A stretch of DNA of 60,739 nt from Bacteroidales bacterium. Lineage in GTDB: Bacteria; Bacteroidota; Bacteroidia; Bacteroidales; UBA7960. Below are positions 8,442 through 17,587 of the stretch, one piece after another (positions within the stretch are counted from its first letter, which is position 1; each line of letters begins with the position of its first letter). The stretch is taken from NCBI GenBank assembly GCA_007125585.1, contig SLCY01000023.1:1-60739 (forward strand). Direction: 5' to 3'. The notes under the pieces were generated by a model. That model saw nothing but the letters and a program-made list of their open reading frames with translations, was not told the origin of the DNA and did not search any database. The translations under genes were made by a program, and so were the position numbers.

Positions 8442-9892
8442 GGGTACCGTTGCTGGGGTTCGCCGGACCATCCGTTTGCAATGCCGCCGGGATCCATTAA
8501 TACACTTTTTACAAGTTTTTCAAAACCGGGTGCCAGACAGTGGTCTGCATCAAAGTTACGGATATATTCAGCCAATGGCCTGTCCTGGTATTCGGGATAC
8601 CGTTCGCTGTCTTTATAATACGACAAAAGTGGGGGCAAACCCATGTGGTTGTTTAACCTGTTCTTCACGGTATGGGCCAGGGCGATGTTCACCTCATCGA
8701 TGGTGCCGACACATTCAAATGGTTTTGCATCACTGAGCCCGCACAGGTCATTGAGCGTTTCTTTCAATGCCGTGTCAGAGAACAGATCCCTGCCAAATAT
8801 ATTCATCAGGGCTCCGGGTGAGAGGAATGGTGACAGGACCACATAGGTAAAGAGGCATTTGGCGCATTTGCCGCACCATGTGTTTTGTTTGCTGCCCACA
8901 TTGCAGCTCCTGAACCTTGAGTGGTATTTTTTCTGACGGGAAAAGAGGGCTGCTATCTGCAATTCGTTCAGGGGCCTGAGAAGGCTGAAATAGCTGTGCC
9001 GGCTGTCAACATGATCAGCCACATAACTCCTGAAGTCCCTCTCGAATTCCAGCGACTTGCTGTACTGGTGGTTTATCCTGGTACCGGGGATGGAAGGTTC
9101 ACTGGCACTCGATTCATTCGAGAGGGCTATGTGCTTGATTGCCGCATTTTTCGCTGCAAAGAAAGAAACGAATGCCAACATGGCAGAAAATGGCGTGTGT
9201 CCGTTAAGAAACCCTTGCTTGTTAAGTTCCAGCAAAAGGGGGTCCATTTTCCGGTTCAGCGTGATGACTTCAGGGGGAGAAAAGCCTGCGGTTTCAAGAA
9301 CCTCACTGGTTGCACCGCGCGGGTTTACCACAAAAGGGACAATCTTGTACCCCGAACATTTCAGCACCTCCAGGCTGACCACAGAGTCTTTGCCACCGCC
9401 AACCGGGACGAGCACGGTGCCGGCATCTCCGGTAACCGGCGAAACATCTTTATCGGGCAACGGTCCACAGGCATCGGGAAATTCAAAATCTACCATTTCC
9501 GGTCCGGGCATGGGAATGCCATTGGTATAAAAAAATTCACCCAGCCCATAACGAAACAACTTTTTCCACCAGGTCTGTTGTTCAACCGACAAGAGATAGG
9601 GCTCTATTCGGATACGCGGAGAACAGAAGGCTTTCCAGTAGCTGAGCATCTCAATCATGCCCAGATGAAACACCAACAAGCGCTCTATACCTGGTTGTTG
9701 AAACAGCAGGTTGCGGGTTTTCCCAAAGTCAAAATACAGACGGGGATTGAAGGCATAATGGTCGCCGGCTTCGAACTCAAACGCTACCTCTGTATTGTTC
9801 TGATTTTGAAGAACATGAAAGCCCTTATAAGAGAAAACAGGATATGCCTTCCTTAACTCCCGGTATCTTTGTTGATGATCCTGGATTACCAT
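8438..9892 (-). CDS. murL: Probable UDP-MurNAc-L-alanyl-L-glutamate epimerase MurL
   Basis: A 484-residue protein with a PP-loop ATP pyrophosphatase signature, VPVGGGKDS at 162-170, the SNESSASEPS segment at 258-267, NHQYSKSLEFERDF at 274-287, and a cysteine group (C330, C340, C343, C346; WCGKCAKC) that probably binds metal. This layout matches MurL, which uses ATP to epimerise the terminal L-Glu of UDP-MurNAc-L-Ala-L-Glu to D-Glu. The neighbour agrees: its TGA stop overlaps the ATG of a Mur ligase by ATGA, so the two would be co-translated. Recognition is from family knowledge and context, not from a search. The alternative is an uncharacterised PP-loop ATPase. Confidence 0.78.
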   Translation of the reverse strand: MVIQDHQQRYRELRKAYPVFSYKGFHVLQNQNNTEVAFEFEAGDHYAFNPRLYFDFGKTRNLLFQQPGIERLLVFHLGMIEMLSYWKAFCSPRIRIEPYLLSVEQQTWWKKLFRYGLGEFFYTNGIPMPGPEMVDFEFPDACGPLPDKDVSPVTGDAGTVLVPVGGGKDSVVSLEVLKCSGYKIVPFVVNPRGATSEVLETAGFSPPEVITLNRKMDPLLLELNKQGFLNGHTPFSAMLAFVSFFAAKNAAIKHIALSNESSASEPSIPGTRINHQYSKSLEFERDFRSYVADHVDSRHSYFSLLRPLNELQIAALFSRQKKYHSRFRSCNVGSKQNTWCGKCAKCLFTYVVLSPFLSPGALMNIFGRDLFSDTALKETLNDLCGLSDAKPFECVGTIDEVNIALAHTVKNRLNNHMGLPPLLSYYKDSERYPEYQDRPLAEYIRNFDADHCLAPGFEKLVKSVLMDPGGIANGWSGEPQQRYP

Positions 9893-9938
9893 TTGAACAT
9901 TGGCAAAGTTTTTGTTGTTCTAATGGTGAACAACACAT

Positions 9939-9946
9939 CAAAAATA
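9939..9946 (-). promoter_or_regulatory. Possible -7 element for murL-murD2
   Basis: Read on the minus strand this is TATTTTTG, fitting TAnnTTTG, 47 nt before the murL start. No TTG stands at the usual 18-20 nt spacing, so support is weak. Confidence 0.28.
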
Positions 9947-9992
9947 AGAAATATCCCTTACAGGGGACCATCAATTTCTTGATCGGTTGGTT

Positions 9993-10559
9993 ATGGAACG
10001 TAAACAACATAAGCCCTCCAGTGGAAAGCTGCTGATCAGCGAGCCGGCATTGCGCGACTTTTATTTTGGTCGCAGTGTGGTATTGCTTGTAGAGCACAAT
10101 GCTCAAGAGGGAAGCATTGGTTTGATACTGAATAAACCCATCCACCTGAAGCTGAACCAGGTGGTGAAGGAGTTTCCCGACAATGAGTTTCCTTTGTTTC
10201 TTGGCGGTCCGGTTCATCCTGAAAGATTGTTTTATGTCCACACACTGGGCGACAAAGTACCGGGCAGCATTGAGATCATCACGGGACTATACTGGGGCGG
10301 GGAAATAAAAAAGCTCATGGAGTTAATCAGCCTGAAACTGGTGACCCCTGAAGAAGTAAGGTTTTTTATCGGATATTCCGGCTGGGAGCCCAAACAGCTG
10401 GAGCAGGAAATGGTGGAAAAGTCGTGGGTTGTGACCCAGTGCAGCCTGGAAACGGTTATGGAGCGTCATCCGGAAAAATTGTGGAGCAATATGCTCAAAG
10501 AGATGGGCAATGACTATGCTATATGGGCCAACTACCCTTCCGATCCCATATTGAACTGA
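9993..10559 (+). CDS. YqgE/AlgH family protein
   Basis: A 188-residue single-domain protein of the conserved YqgE (UPF0301/AlgH) family, function unresolved. Family hallmarks are SGKLLISEPALRDFYFGRSVVLLVEH at the N-terminus, GSIGLILNKPI, FLGGPVHPERLFYVH and the C-terminal FFIGYSGWEPKQLEQEM. The ATG at 9993 is preferred over an in-frame TTG at 9987. It is divergent from murL, with about 100 bp between the two starts, and convergent with aroK. The family has been linked to regulation in some Proteobacteria, but nothing here indicates a specific role. Confidence 0.92.
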   Translation: MERKQHKPSSGKLLISEPALRDFYFGRSVVLLVEHNAQEGSIGLILNKPIHLKLNQVVKEFPDNEFPLFLGGPVHPERLFYVHTLGDKVPGSIEIITGLYWGGEIKKLMELISLKLVTPEEVRFFIGYSGWEPKQLEQEMVEKSWVVTQCSLETVMERHPEKLWSNMLKEMGNDYAIWANYPSDPILN

Positions 10560-10603
10560 TTGCCCTTATAAGCCTTACCGGCTCCCCGGCCAATCCACAC
10601 TAC

Positions 10604-11107
10604 TCAAGTCCCGAAAACCAGTGAGATGATCTGATCCGGTTTGGCTGATTCCCCTTTGATGATACACTGCGAACGCATGTAGACGGGCTCACGTTCATCC
10701 AGTTTTTTACGAACCAGTTGGTACAGGTCTTTGCCTTTATGGCCTTCAATGACCGGTCTCGTCCTGCGGGAGTTTTCCAGGCGGTGGCTGAGGCTTACCG
10801 GGCTCATCTTCAGGTATACCGTCACGCCTTGCCCGTTCATAAAGTCCATATTGTCGAAATAATAAGGTGTGCCGCCACCGGTAGCGATCACCGCACGCGA
10901 AAGGTCTGTTGTTTTATGCAACACCTCCTGCTCCAGTTTGCGAAAGTATTCTTCCCCTTTCTCGGCAAAAAGTCCCGGGATGGTTCGTCCCGATTGTTTT
11001 TCCACCTCAGCATCTAGATCCAGGAAAGGGTATTCCAGTTTTTTTGCCAGGCGTCTGCCCAGGGAACTTTTCCCGCATCCCATGAATCCTACAAGGTAAA
11101 TGCGCAT
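10604..11107 (-). CDS. aroK: Shikimate kinase
   Basis: Phosphorylates shikimate in the chorismate pathway. At 167 residues from the ATG at 11107 (MRIYLVGFMG) it is the family's standard size; the same frame stays open for 144 further codons upstream, but that part is antisense to wecB and not conserved. Walker A GFMGCGKSS is at about 7-15, the shikimate-binding DLDAE at about 30-34, FRKLEQEVL with the substrate Arg at about 55-63, and the Walker-B-like ATGGGTPYY near 75-83. The lid Arg sits in RTRPVIEG. Its promoter region is shared with the divergent wecB. Confidence 0.95.
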   Translation of the reverse strand: MRIYLVGFMGCGKSSLGRRLAKKLEYPFLDLDAEVEKQSGRTIPGLFAEKGEEYFRKLEQEVLHKTTDLSRAVIATGGGTPYYFDNMDFMNGQGVTVYLKMSPVSLSHRLENSRRTRPVIEGHKGKDLYQLVRKKLDEREPVYMRSQCIIKGESAKPDQIISLVFGT

Positions 11108-11122
11108 CACATTGCTTTTCCG

Positions 11123-11130
11123 CAAATTTA
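11123..11130 (-). promoter_or_regulatory. Possible -7 element for aroK
   Basis: On the minus strand this is TAAATTTG (TAnnTTTG), 16 nt upstream of the aroK start codon. No convincing TTG lies at the expected -33 distance. Confidence 0.3.
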
Positions 11131-11174
11131 TAGCAAAATAATGAACGGTCTCCCTTCGACGTGCTAAAATCTTA

Positions 11175-11182
11175 TATCTTTG
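11175..11182 (+). promoter_or_regulatory. Possible -7 element for wecB
   Basis: TATCTTTG fits TAnnTTTG and ends 6 nt before the ATG at 11189. If used, the transcript would be nearly leaderless. There is no good -33 TTG, so the call is tentative. Confidence 0.3.
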
Positions 11183-11188
11183 GGGGGT

Positions 11189-12256
11189 ATGAAAAAGATC
11201 GTAACGGTGATCGGTGCTCGGCCGCAGTTCATCAAGGCGGCGCCGGTAAGCAGGGCCATAGAGGGTGAAAACAATCTTCAGGAGGTTATCCTGCATACAG
11301 GGCAGCACTTTGACGAGAACATGAGCCAGGTATTTTTCGATCAGATGGGGATCCCCCGCCCGGATCACCATCTGAACATTCACAGCCTGACGCATGGGGC
11401 CATGACAGGCCGTATGCTGGAAGGGATTGAGCGCATCCTGCTTCAGGAAGAGCCGGACTGGGTGATGGTATATGGTGATACCAACAGTACGCTTGCCGGT
11501 GCACTGGCTGCTTCCAAGCTGCATATCCCCCTGGCACACGTGGAAGCCGGATTGAGGTCATTCAACACCCGCATGCCCGAGGAGATCAACCGCATCCTTA
11601 CCGACAGGGTCAGTCAACTGCTGTTCTGTCCCACACCGGCAGCAATGAAGAACTTGTCGAAAGAAGGGTTTGATGCTTTTCCATGCCAGAAGATCAATAG
11701 CGGTGACGTCATGTACGATGCAACCCTTCTTTTCAGGGAAAAAGCAAGACGGCCCCGGCATGTGGAACTACCGGAAAAATTTGCCCTTGCCACCGTTCAC
11801 CGTGAGGAAAATACCACTCGGCACAAACAGCTGATGAACATCATCAGGGGACTGAACGATTTGGCTGATCAATGCCCGGTGGTACTTCCGATGCATCCGC
11901 GGACGCGCAAATTAACAGACGGTTCCGGCCTTCCTGCATTCTCCGGAAACATCATGGTCATCGACCCGGTGGGTTACCTGGAGGTCCTTTACCTCCTTCA
12001 GCATTGCCAGCTGGTCATAACCGACAGTGGTGGCATGCAGAAAGAAGCGTATTTTTTCAAAAAGCCGTGCATCACCCTTCGAAAAGAGACAGAATGGACA
12101 GAACTTGTAGAAGCAGGAACCAACAAGCTCTGTGGCAGTGATCCGGCACTTATCATGGAGGCTTTCCGGCAGTTCACATCCACGCCGCCCCGTTTTACCG
12201 GCGGCCTTTATGGAAAAGGAAATGCCTCAGCAATAATTGCCAGGGCATTTCTGTGA
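11189..12256 (+). CDS. wecB: UDP-N-acetylglucosamine 2-epimerase (non-hydrolysing)
   Basis: Interconverts UDP-GlcNAc and UDP-ManNAc, feeding surface-polysaccharide or ManNAc-derived sugar synthesis. It has 355 residues, typical of the family. Motifs include IGARPQFIKAAP at the N-terminus, HTGQHFDENMS, VYGDTNSTLAGALAA, HVEAGLRSF followed by MPEEINRILTDR (catalytic Asp/Glu/His region), and TDSGGMQKEAYFFKKPC with RKETEWTEL near the C-terminus. The ATG at 11189 (MKKIVTVIG) is chosen over an in-frame TTG three codons upstream. No glycosyltransferase cluster surrounds it, so it may be a housekeeping copy rather than part of an O-antigen locus. Confidence 0.95.
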   Translation: MKKIVTVIGARPQFIKAAPVSRAIEGENNLQEVILHTGQHFDENMSQVFFDQMGIPRPDHHLNIHSLTHGAMTGRMLEGIERILLQEEPDWVMVYGDTNSTLAGALAASKLHIPLAHVEAGLRSFNTRMPEEINRILTDRVSQLLFCPTPAAMKNLSKEGFDAFPCQKINSGDVMYDATLLFREKARRPRHVELPEKFALATVHREENTTRHKQLMNIIRGLNDLADQCPVVLPMHPRTRKLTDGSGLPAFSGNIMVIDPVGYLEVLYLLQHCQLVITDSGGMQKEAYFFKKPCITLRKETEWTELVEAGTNKLCGSDPALIMEAFRQFTSTPPRFTGGLYGKGNASAIIARAFL

Positions 12257-12305
12257 TGCGAAATGGTTGCCTTATACGCGTTGCATTTGCGTAGCAATAA
12301 GCATA

Positions 12306-13646
12306 TTATACGTAACCCTGTGCGATCATCGCATCGGCAACCTTAACGAAGCCACCTATGTTGGCCCCTCTCACATAATTGATGAAATCGCCTTCCTTTC
12401 CAAACTCTGAGCAAGTCTTATGGATATTGATCATGATGTTATGGAGGCGCTGGTCGACCTCTTCCCTTGTCCATGACATGCGCAGTGCGTTCTGGCTCAT
12501 CTCGAGGCCTGATGTGGCAACACCGCCGGCATTGGCTGCTTTGCCAGGGCCGTAAAGGATTTTATTGGCAAGGAATACCTCCACTGCTTCCGGTGTGGAA
12601 GGCATGTTGGCACCTTCCGATACGCAAATACAGCCGTTTTTCACCAGTTCTTTGGCTTCCTCTTCGTTCAGCTCATTTTCTGTGGCACAAGGTAGTGCTA
12701 TATCGCATTTTTCCATCCAGGGCCGGGCAACACCTTCAACATATTTGCATCCAAACTCATCGGCATACTCACGGATTCTTCCGCGCTTGATATTTTTCAG
12801 GTTTTTCACATAATGCAACCTTTCTGCATCTATGCCATCCTGGTCGTAAATATAGCCGTTGGAGTCAGAGAGTGTAACCACCTTGCCGCCCAGTTCGATC
12901 ACCTTCTCGGTGGCAAACTGTGCAACATTGCCGGAACCACTGATGGCGACTGTCTTGCCTTTGATCTCCTCGTTGATGGTGGCAAGCATTTCCTGGGCAA
13001 AATATACCGTACCGTAACCGGTGGCCTCCGGGCGGATCAGGCTGCCCCCGTATTCAAGTCCCTTGCCGGTAAATACACCGGTAAACTCATTTCGGATCCG
13101 TTTGTACTGACCGTACATGAACCCCACTTCCCGGCCCCCAACACCGATATCACCGGCGGGGACATCGGTATCCGGACCAATATGCCGGAAAAGCTCCGTC
13201 ATCAGGCTCTGGCAAAACCGCATCACCTCCACATCTGATTTTCCTTTGGGGTCAAAGTCACTTCCTCCTTTACCGCCGCCAAGAGGCAAAGAGGTAAGGC
13301 TGTTCTTAAACACCTGCTCGAAGGCCAGAAATTTCAATACCCCCAGGTCCACCGTTGGGTGAAACCGCATTCCGCCCTTGTAAGGCCCGATGGCACTGTT
13401 CATTTCAATACGGTAACCGCGGTTTATCTGTACCTCCCCCTGGTCATCTATCCAGGGGATTCGGAAGATCACCACCCGCTCAGGCTCTATCATCCGCTCA
13501 AAAACCTTTGCCGCTTTGTATTTGGGATTCTCTTCCAAAAAAGGAATGATGGTTTCAGCCACCTCTTTTACCGCCTGGTGAAATGCCGTTTCTGCCGGGT
13601 TTTTGGCCACTACATAATCCATAATTTTTTTCAGTTGTGCATCCAT
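12306..13646 (-). CDS. gdhA: Glutamate dehydrogenase, NADP-type
   Basis: Hexameric glutamate dehydrogenase of 446 residues that aminates 2-oxoglutarate. Catalytic regions are the KGGMRFHP lysine motif, LPLGGGKGGSDFDPKGKSD, and the DTDVPAGDIGVGGREVGFMYG segment. In the coenzyme domain the signature SGSGNVAQF followed by TLSDSNGYIYD places a Ser after the second beta strand, as in NADP-dependent enzymes such as E. coli GdhA, so an ammonia-assimilating NADPH role is likely. A paralogue with an NAD-type signature lies at 20669-22006, and the two genes flank a pair of giant receiver/PEP-synthase-like genes. It is transcribed divergently from that pair. Confidence 0.93.
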   Translation of the reverse strand: MDAQLKKIMDYVVAKNPAETAFHQAVKEVAETIIPFLEENPKYKAAKVFERMIEPERVVIFRIPWIDDQGEVQINRGYRIEMNSAIGPYKGGMRFHPTVDLGVLKFLAFEQVFKNSLTSLPLGGGKGGSDFDPKGKSDVEVMRFCQSLMTELFRHIGPDTDVPAGDIGVGGREVGFMYGQYKRIRNEFTGVFTGKGLEYGGSLIRPEATGYGTVYFAQEMLATINEEIKGKTVAISGSGNVAQFATEKVIELGGKVVTLSDSNGYIYDQDGIDAERLHYVKNLKNIKRGRIREYADEFGCKYVEGVARPWMEKCDIALPCATENELNEEEAKELVKNGCICVSEGANMPSTPEAVEVFLANKILYGPGKAANAGGVATSGLEMSQNALRMSWTREEVDQRLHNIMINIHKTCSEFGKEGDFINYVRGANIGGFVKVADAMIAQGYV

Positions 13647-13937
13647 TGTTGATTGTTTTATGAGTGAATAATAATGGTTGTTTCACAAAAACAATGTTAG
13701 CGTATTTTACTCTCCGCTCCATTTTTTAAAAAAAAGATATTTTTTTTCGATTTTTCTTGCATATGTCATTTTTTTTGTTATTGGAAGTTGGCCTGGGTTT
13801 GTGCGGGAACGGCATGTCGGGCGGCCAGGCTTTGCAACCATAGCGGAACAGATACAAAAGGATGTGTATAGATTGCGCATTATTTATACTTTTGGGTATT
13901 ATTTTGTATCTTCATGAATACGAAAATTGACCGGTAA
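13647..13937. promoter_or_regulatory. Divergent intergenic region between gdhA and the first PEP-synthase-like gene
   Basis: A 291-bp A/T-rich gap with long T and A runs at about 13725-13775. TACTTTTG at 13887-13894 fits the -7 consensus on the plus strand, 43 nt before the ATG at 13938, but lacks a well-spaced TTG. No ORF or RNA gene is visible. Confidence 0.4.
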
Positions 13938-16900
13938 ATGACTAAAGACGCACGTAGCGATTCCCGTTTAACTGAACTCAACCTGCAAAAGGTAGATATT
14001 GAGCAGCCGCTTGCCATCAGCCAGGAGGAGATAAAGAAGCTGTTGGCAGAAAAGAGAGAACGACTTAAGGAGCTGAGTGCCATTCATAAGATCACGGCCA
14101 TCCTCAAGGAAGAGAAGCCGATCCATGAGATGCTTCAAAAGATCGTCTTTATCCTTCCGTCCGCGTGGCAACATCCTGAAGATGCGATTGCCCGAATAAA
14201 ATACGGAGAAAAAACATTTGTCAGCAAGGCAGGATTAATCGAGACCAGGTGGGCACAACGCAAAACATTTGAAACCATCGACGGAACAGAAGGATGTCTG
14301 GAGATATTCTATCAGAAAGAGTTCCCTGAACAGGATGAGGGGCCGTTTTTCATCGAAGAACGCCATCTGCTCAATAATCTCAGCAGTTTGATCACAGGCC
14401 ACCTAAACACCCAGATCGGCAAAGATCTTCTCAAACAGTCTGCGAATCGTGAGGAAGAAACCGTGGAGGTTCAGCATGAGCGTTCCCATGCAGCCATGAG
14501 CCGTCAGCTGCTTCAAAAATTCCTTAACAAACATAATTCCGACCGCGACATATACCACGACCTGATGCAATACAAGGTCCGTGAGATCCTGCTGGTGGCA
14601 AACCTCTACGATGCCTATATCATTGAACAGGAGGGGCGCTTTTTTGAGCAGGTCACCGGCGAATACTATCAGCTGAATCTTTCTTCAGCACCCCGCATCA
14701 CCGGCGTTTCTACCCCTGAGGAAGCCCTTGAGAAGCTGCAGGAAAAGCATTTCGACCTGGTCATTGTTATGATGGGTGTGGAAAAGTCTACCCCCATTCA
14801 GTTGAGCCGTATCATCAAACAGATCTACCACAATATCCCCATCTTCATGCTGCTCAACAACAACTCCGACATTGCCCTGTTCGAAGATGGCACCAAACCG
14901 ATCACCTCCATCGACAAGGTGTTTGTGTGGAACGGCGACTCCAAGGTTTTCCTTGCCATGGTCAAGTATAATGAAGACAGGATGAATGTGGAAAACGACA
15001 TTCGCATCGGGATGGTACGGGTGATCCTTTTGGTGGAAGACTCGGCCAAATATTATTCACGGTACCTGCCCATTCTTTATTCCATCGTCATAGAGCAGAC
15101 ACAACATTTGATCGAGGAGGTCAACACCGACGAGCTGTACAAGCTGCTTAAGATGCGTGTACGACCCAAGGTGCTCCTTGCTTCCAATTATAATGAAGCA
15201 GTCAGTTTGTTTAACAAGTACAGGGATAACCTGCTGTGCCTTATTTCGGATGTCAAATTTGAGAAAGACAGGGTGATAGACCCTGAAGCAGGTTTGAAGC
15301 TGGTGAAATATACCAAGGAGATGGTGCCCAACCTGCCCGCCGTCCTGCAAAGCTCCGACCCGGAAAATGCAAATGAGGCCTATAAACTGCAGTGCACCTT
15401 TATCAACAAAAACTCCGAGACACTGAAACAGGACCTGCAGAGCTTCATCAATTATTACCTGGGTTTTGGTCATTTTATTTATAAGGATGAGGATGGACGG
15501 CGCGACCTTGCCGTAGCACGCTCCATGAAGGAGTTCCAGACACACCTGAGGACCATTCCTGAAAAATCACTGGTTTATCATGCCAAGAAGGATCACTTTT
15601 CTCACTGGCTGATGGCCCGCGGGGAAATACAAATCGCCAAGCGAATCAAACCCCTCAAGGTGGAAGATTTTGAGTCGCCCGGCAGTTTGCGCAATTACCT
15701 GATCAATGTTATTGAGCAGTGCATCCATGATAAACAGAAAGGCAAAGTGATCAATTATGAGGAGTCTGCCATTCTTGACGAGACCAATGTGGTAAGCATG
15801 TCGCCCGGATCACTTGGCGGCAAGGGCCGGGGCTTGTCATTCATCAACATGATCATCAACAGCTTCAACTTCAATGAGCTGGTGCCTGACATTCGCATCG
15901 GCACACCGAAAACTTCCATCATCGGCACCGAGGAATTTGAACGCTTCATCCAAAACAACAAGCTGTACGATGAGATATACAGCGAAACGGATTATGATAA
16001 GATCAAGGCACTTTTCCTTTCGGGTCATTTAACGCCAACACTGCGCAAACGACTGAAGAATTATCTGTCGGTCATAGATAAACCTCTTGCGATAAGGTCT
16101 TCCAGCCTATTTGAGGACTCGCTGATGCAGCCTTTTGCCGGGATCTTTGACACATTTTTATTGCCGAACAACCATCCCGACCTGAATGTGCGGCTTGAAC
16201 AGGTCATGAGCGCCATCAAGCTGGTCTATGCTTCTATATTCTCACCCACTGCACGATCCTATTTTAAAGCGGTCAACTACAAGATCGAAGAAGAGAAGAT
16301 GGCGGTGATTATCCAGGAGGTGGTTGGCAAGGAATACAACGGATGCTTTTATCCCCACATCAGTGGGGTGGCACAGTCATACAACTTTTACCCATACTCC
16401 TATATGAAGCCGGACGAAGGCTTCGCATCCATTGCGGTGGGCCTGGGCAAATACGTGGTTGAAGGCGAGAAGACCTACCGCTTCTCCCCCATCCATCCCC
16501 AACTGGAAATGTATACCCCGAAAGAATTGTTTAAAAACTCACAGGTCCACTTCTACGCTGTTGACCTGGCCAAAAACGATTTGAACCTTCTCGAAGGTGA
16601 AGATGCCGGACTGACCAAGCTGGAGATTGACAAGGCAGAACAACACGGTACCCTGAAACACTGTGCCTCTGTTTATGATTTTAACAGCGAACGGACCATT
16701 CCGGGCATCACCGATCCCGGGCCACGGGTGGTCAACTTTGCCAATATCCTTAAATACAACTATATCCCCCTGGCCAAAACCATAGAGGTGATCCTCGATA
16801 TCATCTCCGAATCAATGGGCACGCCAATAGAGATCGAATTTGCCATCGACCTGAACAAGGACAAGGAAGGCCGTGCCGGCTTTTACCTGTTGCAGATCAA

Positions 16901-17486
16901 GCCACTGATCAAAAATATCATTGAGACCGAGATCAACATCGACAAGATAGACAACGACCGGCTGCTTCTTTATAGTGAAAATGGGATGGGCAATGGGCGA
17001 ATCACCGATCTTTACGATTTGATCTACGTGGACCTTGACAAATTCGACAAACTCAAAACAGAAAAGGTAAAGGATGAGATTGACAAGTTAAACAGCTTGA
17101 TGGTGAAGGAGGACAGAAAGTACATCCTTGTCGGCCCGGGCAGGTGGGGCACCCGCGACCGGTTCATCGGTATTCCGGTCAACTGGTCACAGATATCCAA
17201 TGCTCGAATCATCGTGGAGATGAGCATGGAAGACTTTCCATTGGATGCCTCGCTGGGATCACATTTCTTCCATAATGTAATCTCTATGAATGTGGGCTAT
17301 TTCTCCGTGAAACACGACGACCTGATCGATTATATCAATTGGGAAAAGCTGAATGAGACCAAACTGGTCAACAAGACAAAGTTCCTGAGGCATGTACGTT
17401 TTAACCGGCCCCTGGAAGTGATCATGGACGGGAAGAAGCGCCATGCGTTGATCTATTTCTCCAACGATGGGGAAAACGAAAAATGA
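13938..17486 (+). CDS. GAF-like/receiver-like protein with PEP synthase ATP-binding (PPDK N-terminal) domain
   Basis: A 1182-residue cytosolic protein. A GAF-like sensor region (about 40-165, with FILPSAWQHPEDAIARIKYG and GPFFIEERHLLNNL) comes first. A receiver-like domain at about 214-345 lacks a clear phospho-acceptor Asp (DLVIVMMG). A second receiver-like region at about 360-510 keeps an Asp near 438 (LISDVKF). The PPDK/PEP-synthase ATP-binding module covers about 620-1120, with LGGKGRGLSFI, IRSSSLFEDS and GPGRWGTRD. I see no phosphohistidine swivelling domain and no PEP-binding barrel, so a standard PEP synthase reaction is not expected. It may be a phosphotransfer or sensory protein; the true substrate is unknown. 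Its stop overlaps a 34-codon gene by ATGA. Confidence 0.8.
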   Translation: MTKDARSDSRLTELNLQKVDIEQPLAISQEEIKKLLAEKRERLKELSAIHKITAILKEEKPIHEMLQKIVFILPSAWQHPEDAIARIKYGEKTFVSKAGLIETRWAQRKTFETIDGTEGCLEIFYQKEFPEQDEGPFFIEERHLLNNLSSLITGHLNTQIGKDLLKQSANREEETVEVQHERSHAAMSRQLLQKFLNKHNSDRDIYHDLMQYKVREILLVANLYDAYIIEQEGRFFEQVTGEYYQLNLSSAPRITGVSTPEEALEKLQEKHFDLVIVMMGVEKSTPIQLSRIIKQIYHNIPIFMLLNNNSDIALFEDGTKPITSIDKVFVWNGDSKVFLAMVKYNEDRMNVENDIRIGMVRVILLVEDSAKYYSRYLPILYSIVIEQTQHLIEEVNTDELYKLLKMRVRPKVLLASNYNEAVSLFNKYRDNLLCLISDVKFEKDRVIDPEAGLKLVKYTKEMVPNLPAVLQSSDPENANEAYKLQCTFINKNSETLKQDLQSFINYYLGFGHFIYKDEDGRRDLAVARSMKEFQTHLRTIPEKSLVYHAKKDHFSHWLMARGEIQIAKRIKPLKVEDFESPGSLRNYLINVIEQCIHDKQKGKVINYEESAILDETNVVSMSPGSLGGKGRGLSFINMIINSFNFNELVPDIRIGTPKTSIIGTEEFERFIQNNKLYDEIYSETDYDKIKALFLSGHLTPTLRKRLKNYLSVIDKPLAIRSSSLFEDSLMQPFAGIFDTFLLPNNHPDLNVRLEQVMSAIKLVYASIFSPTARSYFKAVNYKIEEEKMAVIIQEVVGKEYNGCFYPHISGVAQSYNFYPYSYMKPDEGFASIAVGLGKYVVEGEKTYRFSPIHPQLEMYTPKELFKNSQVHFYAVDLAKNDLNLLEGEDAGLTKLEIDKAEQHGTLKHCASVYDFNSERTIPGITDPGPRVVNFANILKYNYIPLAKTIEVILDIISESMGTPIEIEFAIDLNKDKEGRAGFYLLQIKPLIKNIIETEINIDKIDNDRLLLYSENGMGNGRITDLYDLIYVDLDKFDKLKTEKVKDEIDKLNSLMVKEDRKYILVGPGRWGTRDRFIGIPVNWSQISNARIIVEMSMEDFPLDASLGSHFFHNVISMNVGYFSVKHDDLIDYINWEKLNETKLVNKTKFLRHVRFNRPLEVIMDGKKRHALIYFSNDGENEK

Positions 17487-17587
17487 AAATGGCAGACGAC
17501 TTTCTGCTGCAGGTCCTTGAAAGAGGCATGACGCCAGACTGTCAGATGCAACTGCGGTACAACAAGAAGAAAGTGATACGGGAATGA
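17483..17587 (+). CDS. Small 34-residue protein bridging two PEP-synthase-like genes
   Basis: An ORF of 34 codons plus stop. Its ATG (17483-17485) overlaps the TGA of the upstream giant gene and its own TGA (17585-17587) overlaps the ATG of the downstream paralogue, so both junctions are ATGA. Such double coupling is good evidence that it is translated, although the peptide is short. It is mixed-charge with an acidic/hydrophobic N-terminus (MADDFLLQVLERGM) and a basic tail (RYNKKKVIRE); there is no signal or membrane segment. No family is recognised. It could be a subunit or regulator of the flanking proteins, or only a leader for translational coupling. Confidence 0.6.
   Translation: MKMADDFLLQVLERGMTPDCQMQLRYNKKKVIRE

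Noticed and set aside
10604-11539. 311-codon version of the aroK frame
   Set aside because: The extra N-terminal part is antisense to wecB, lacks conservation and would push the P-loop far from the N-terminus, unlike all shikimate kinases.
12257-12305. Hairpin between wecB and gdhA ends
   Set aside because: Only imperfect short complementarity (CTTAT..TTGC with GCAATAAG) and no T-run, so not called as a terminator.
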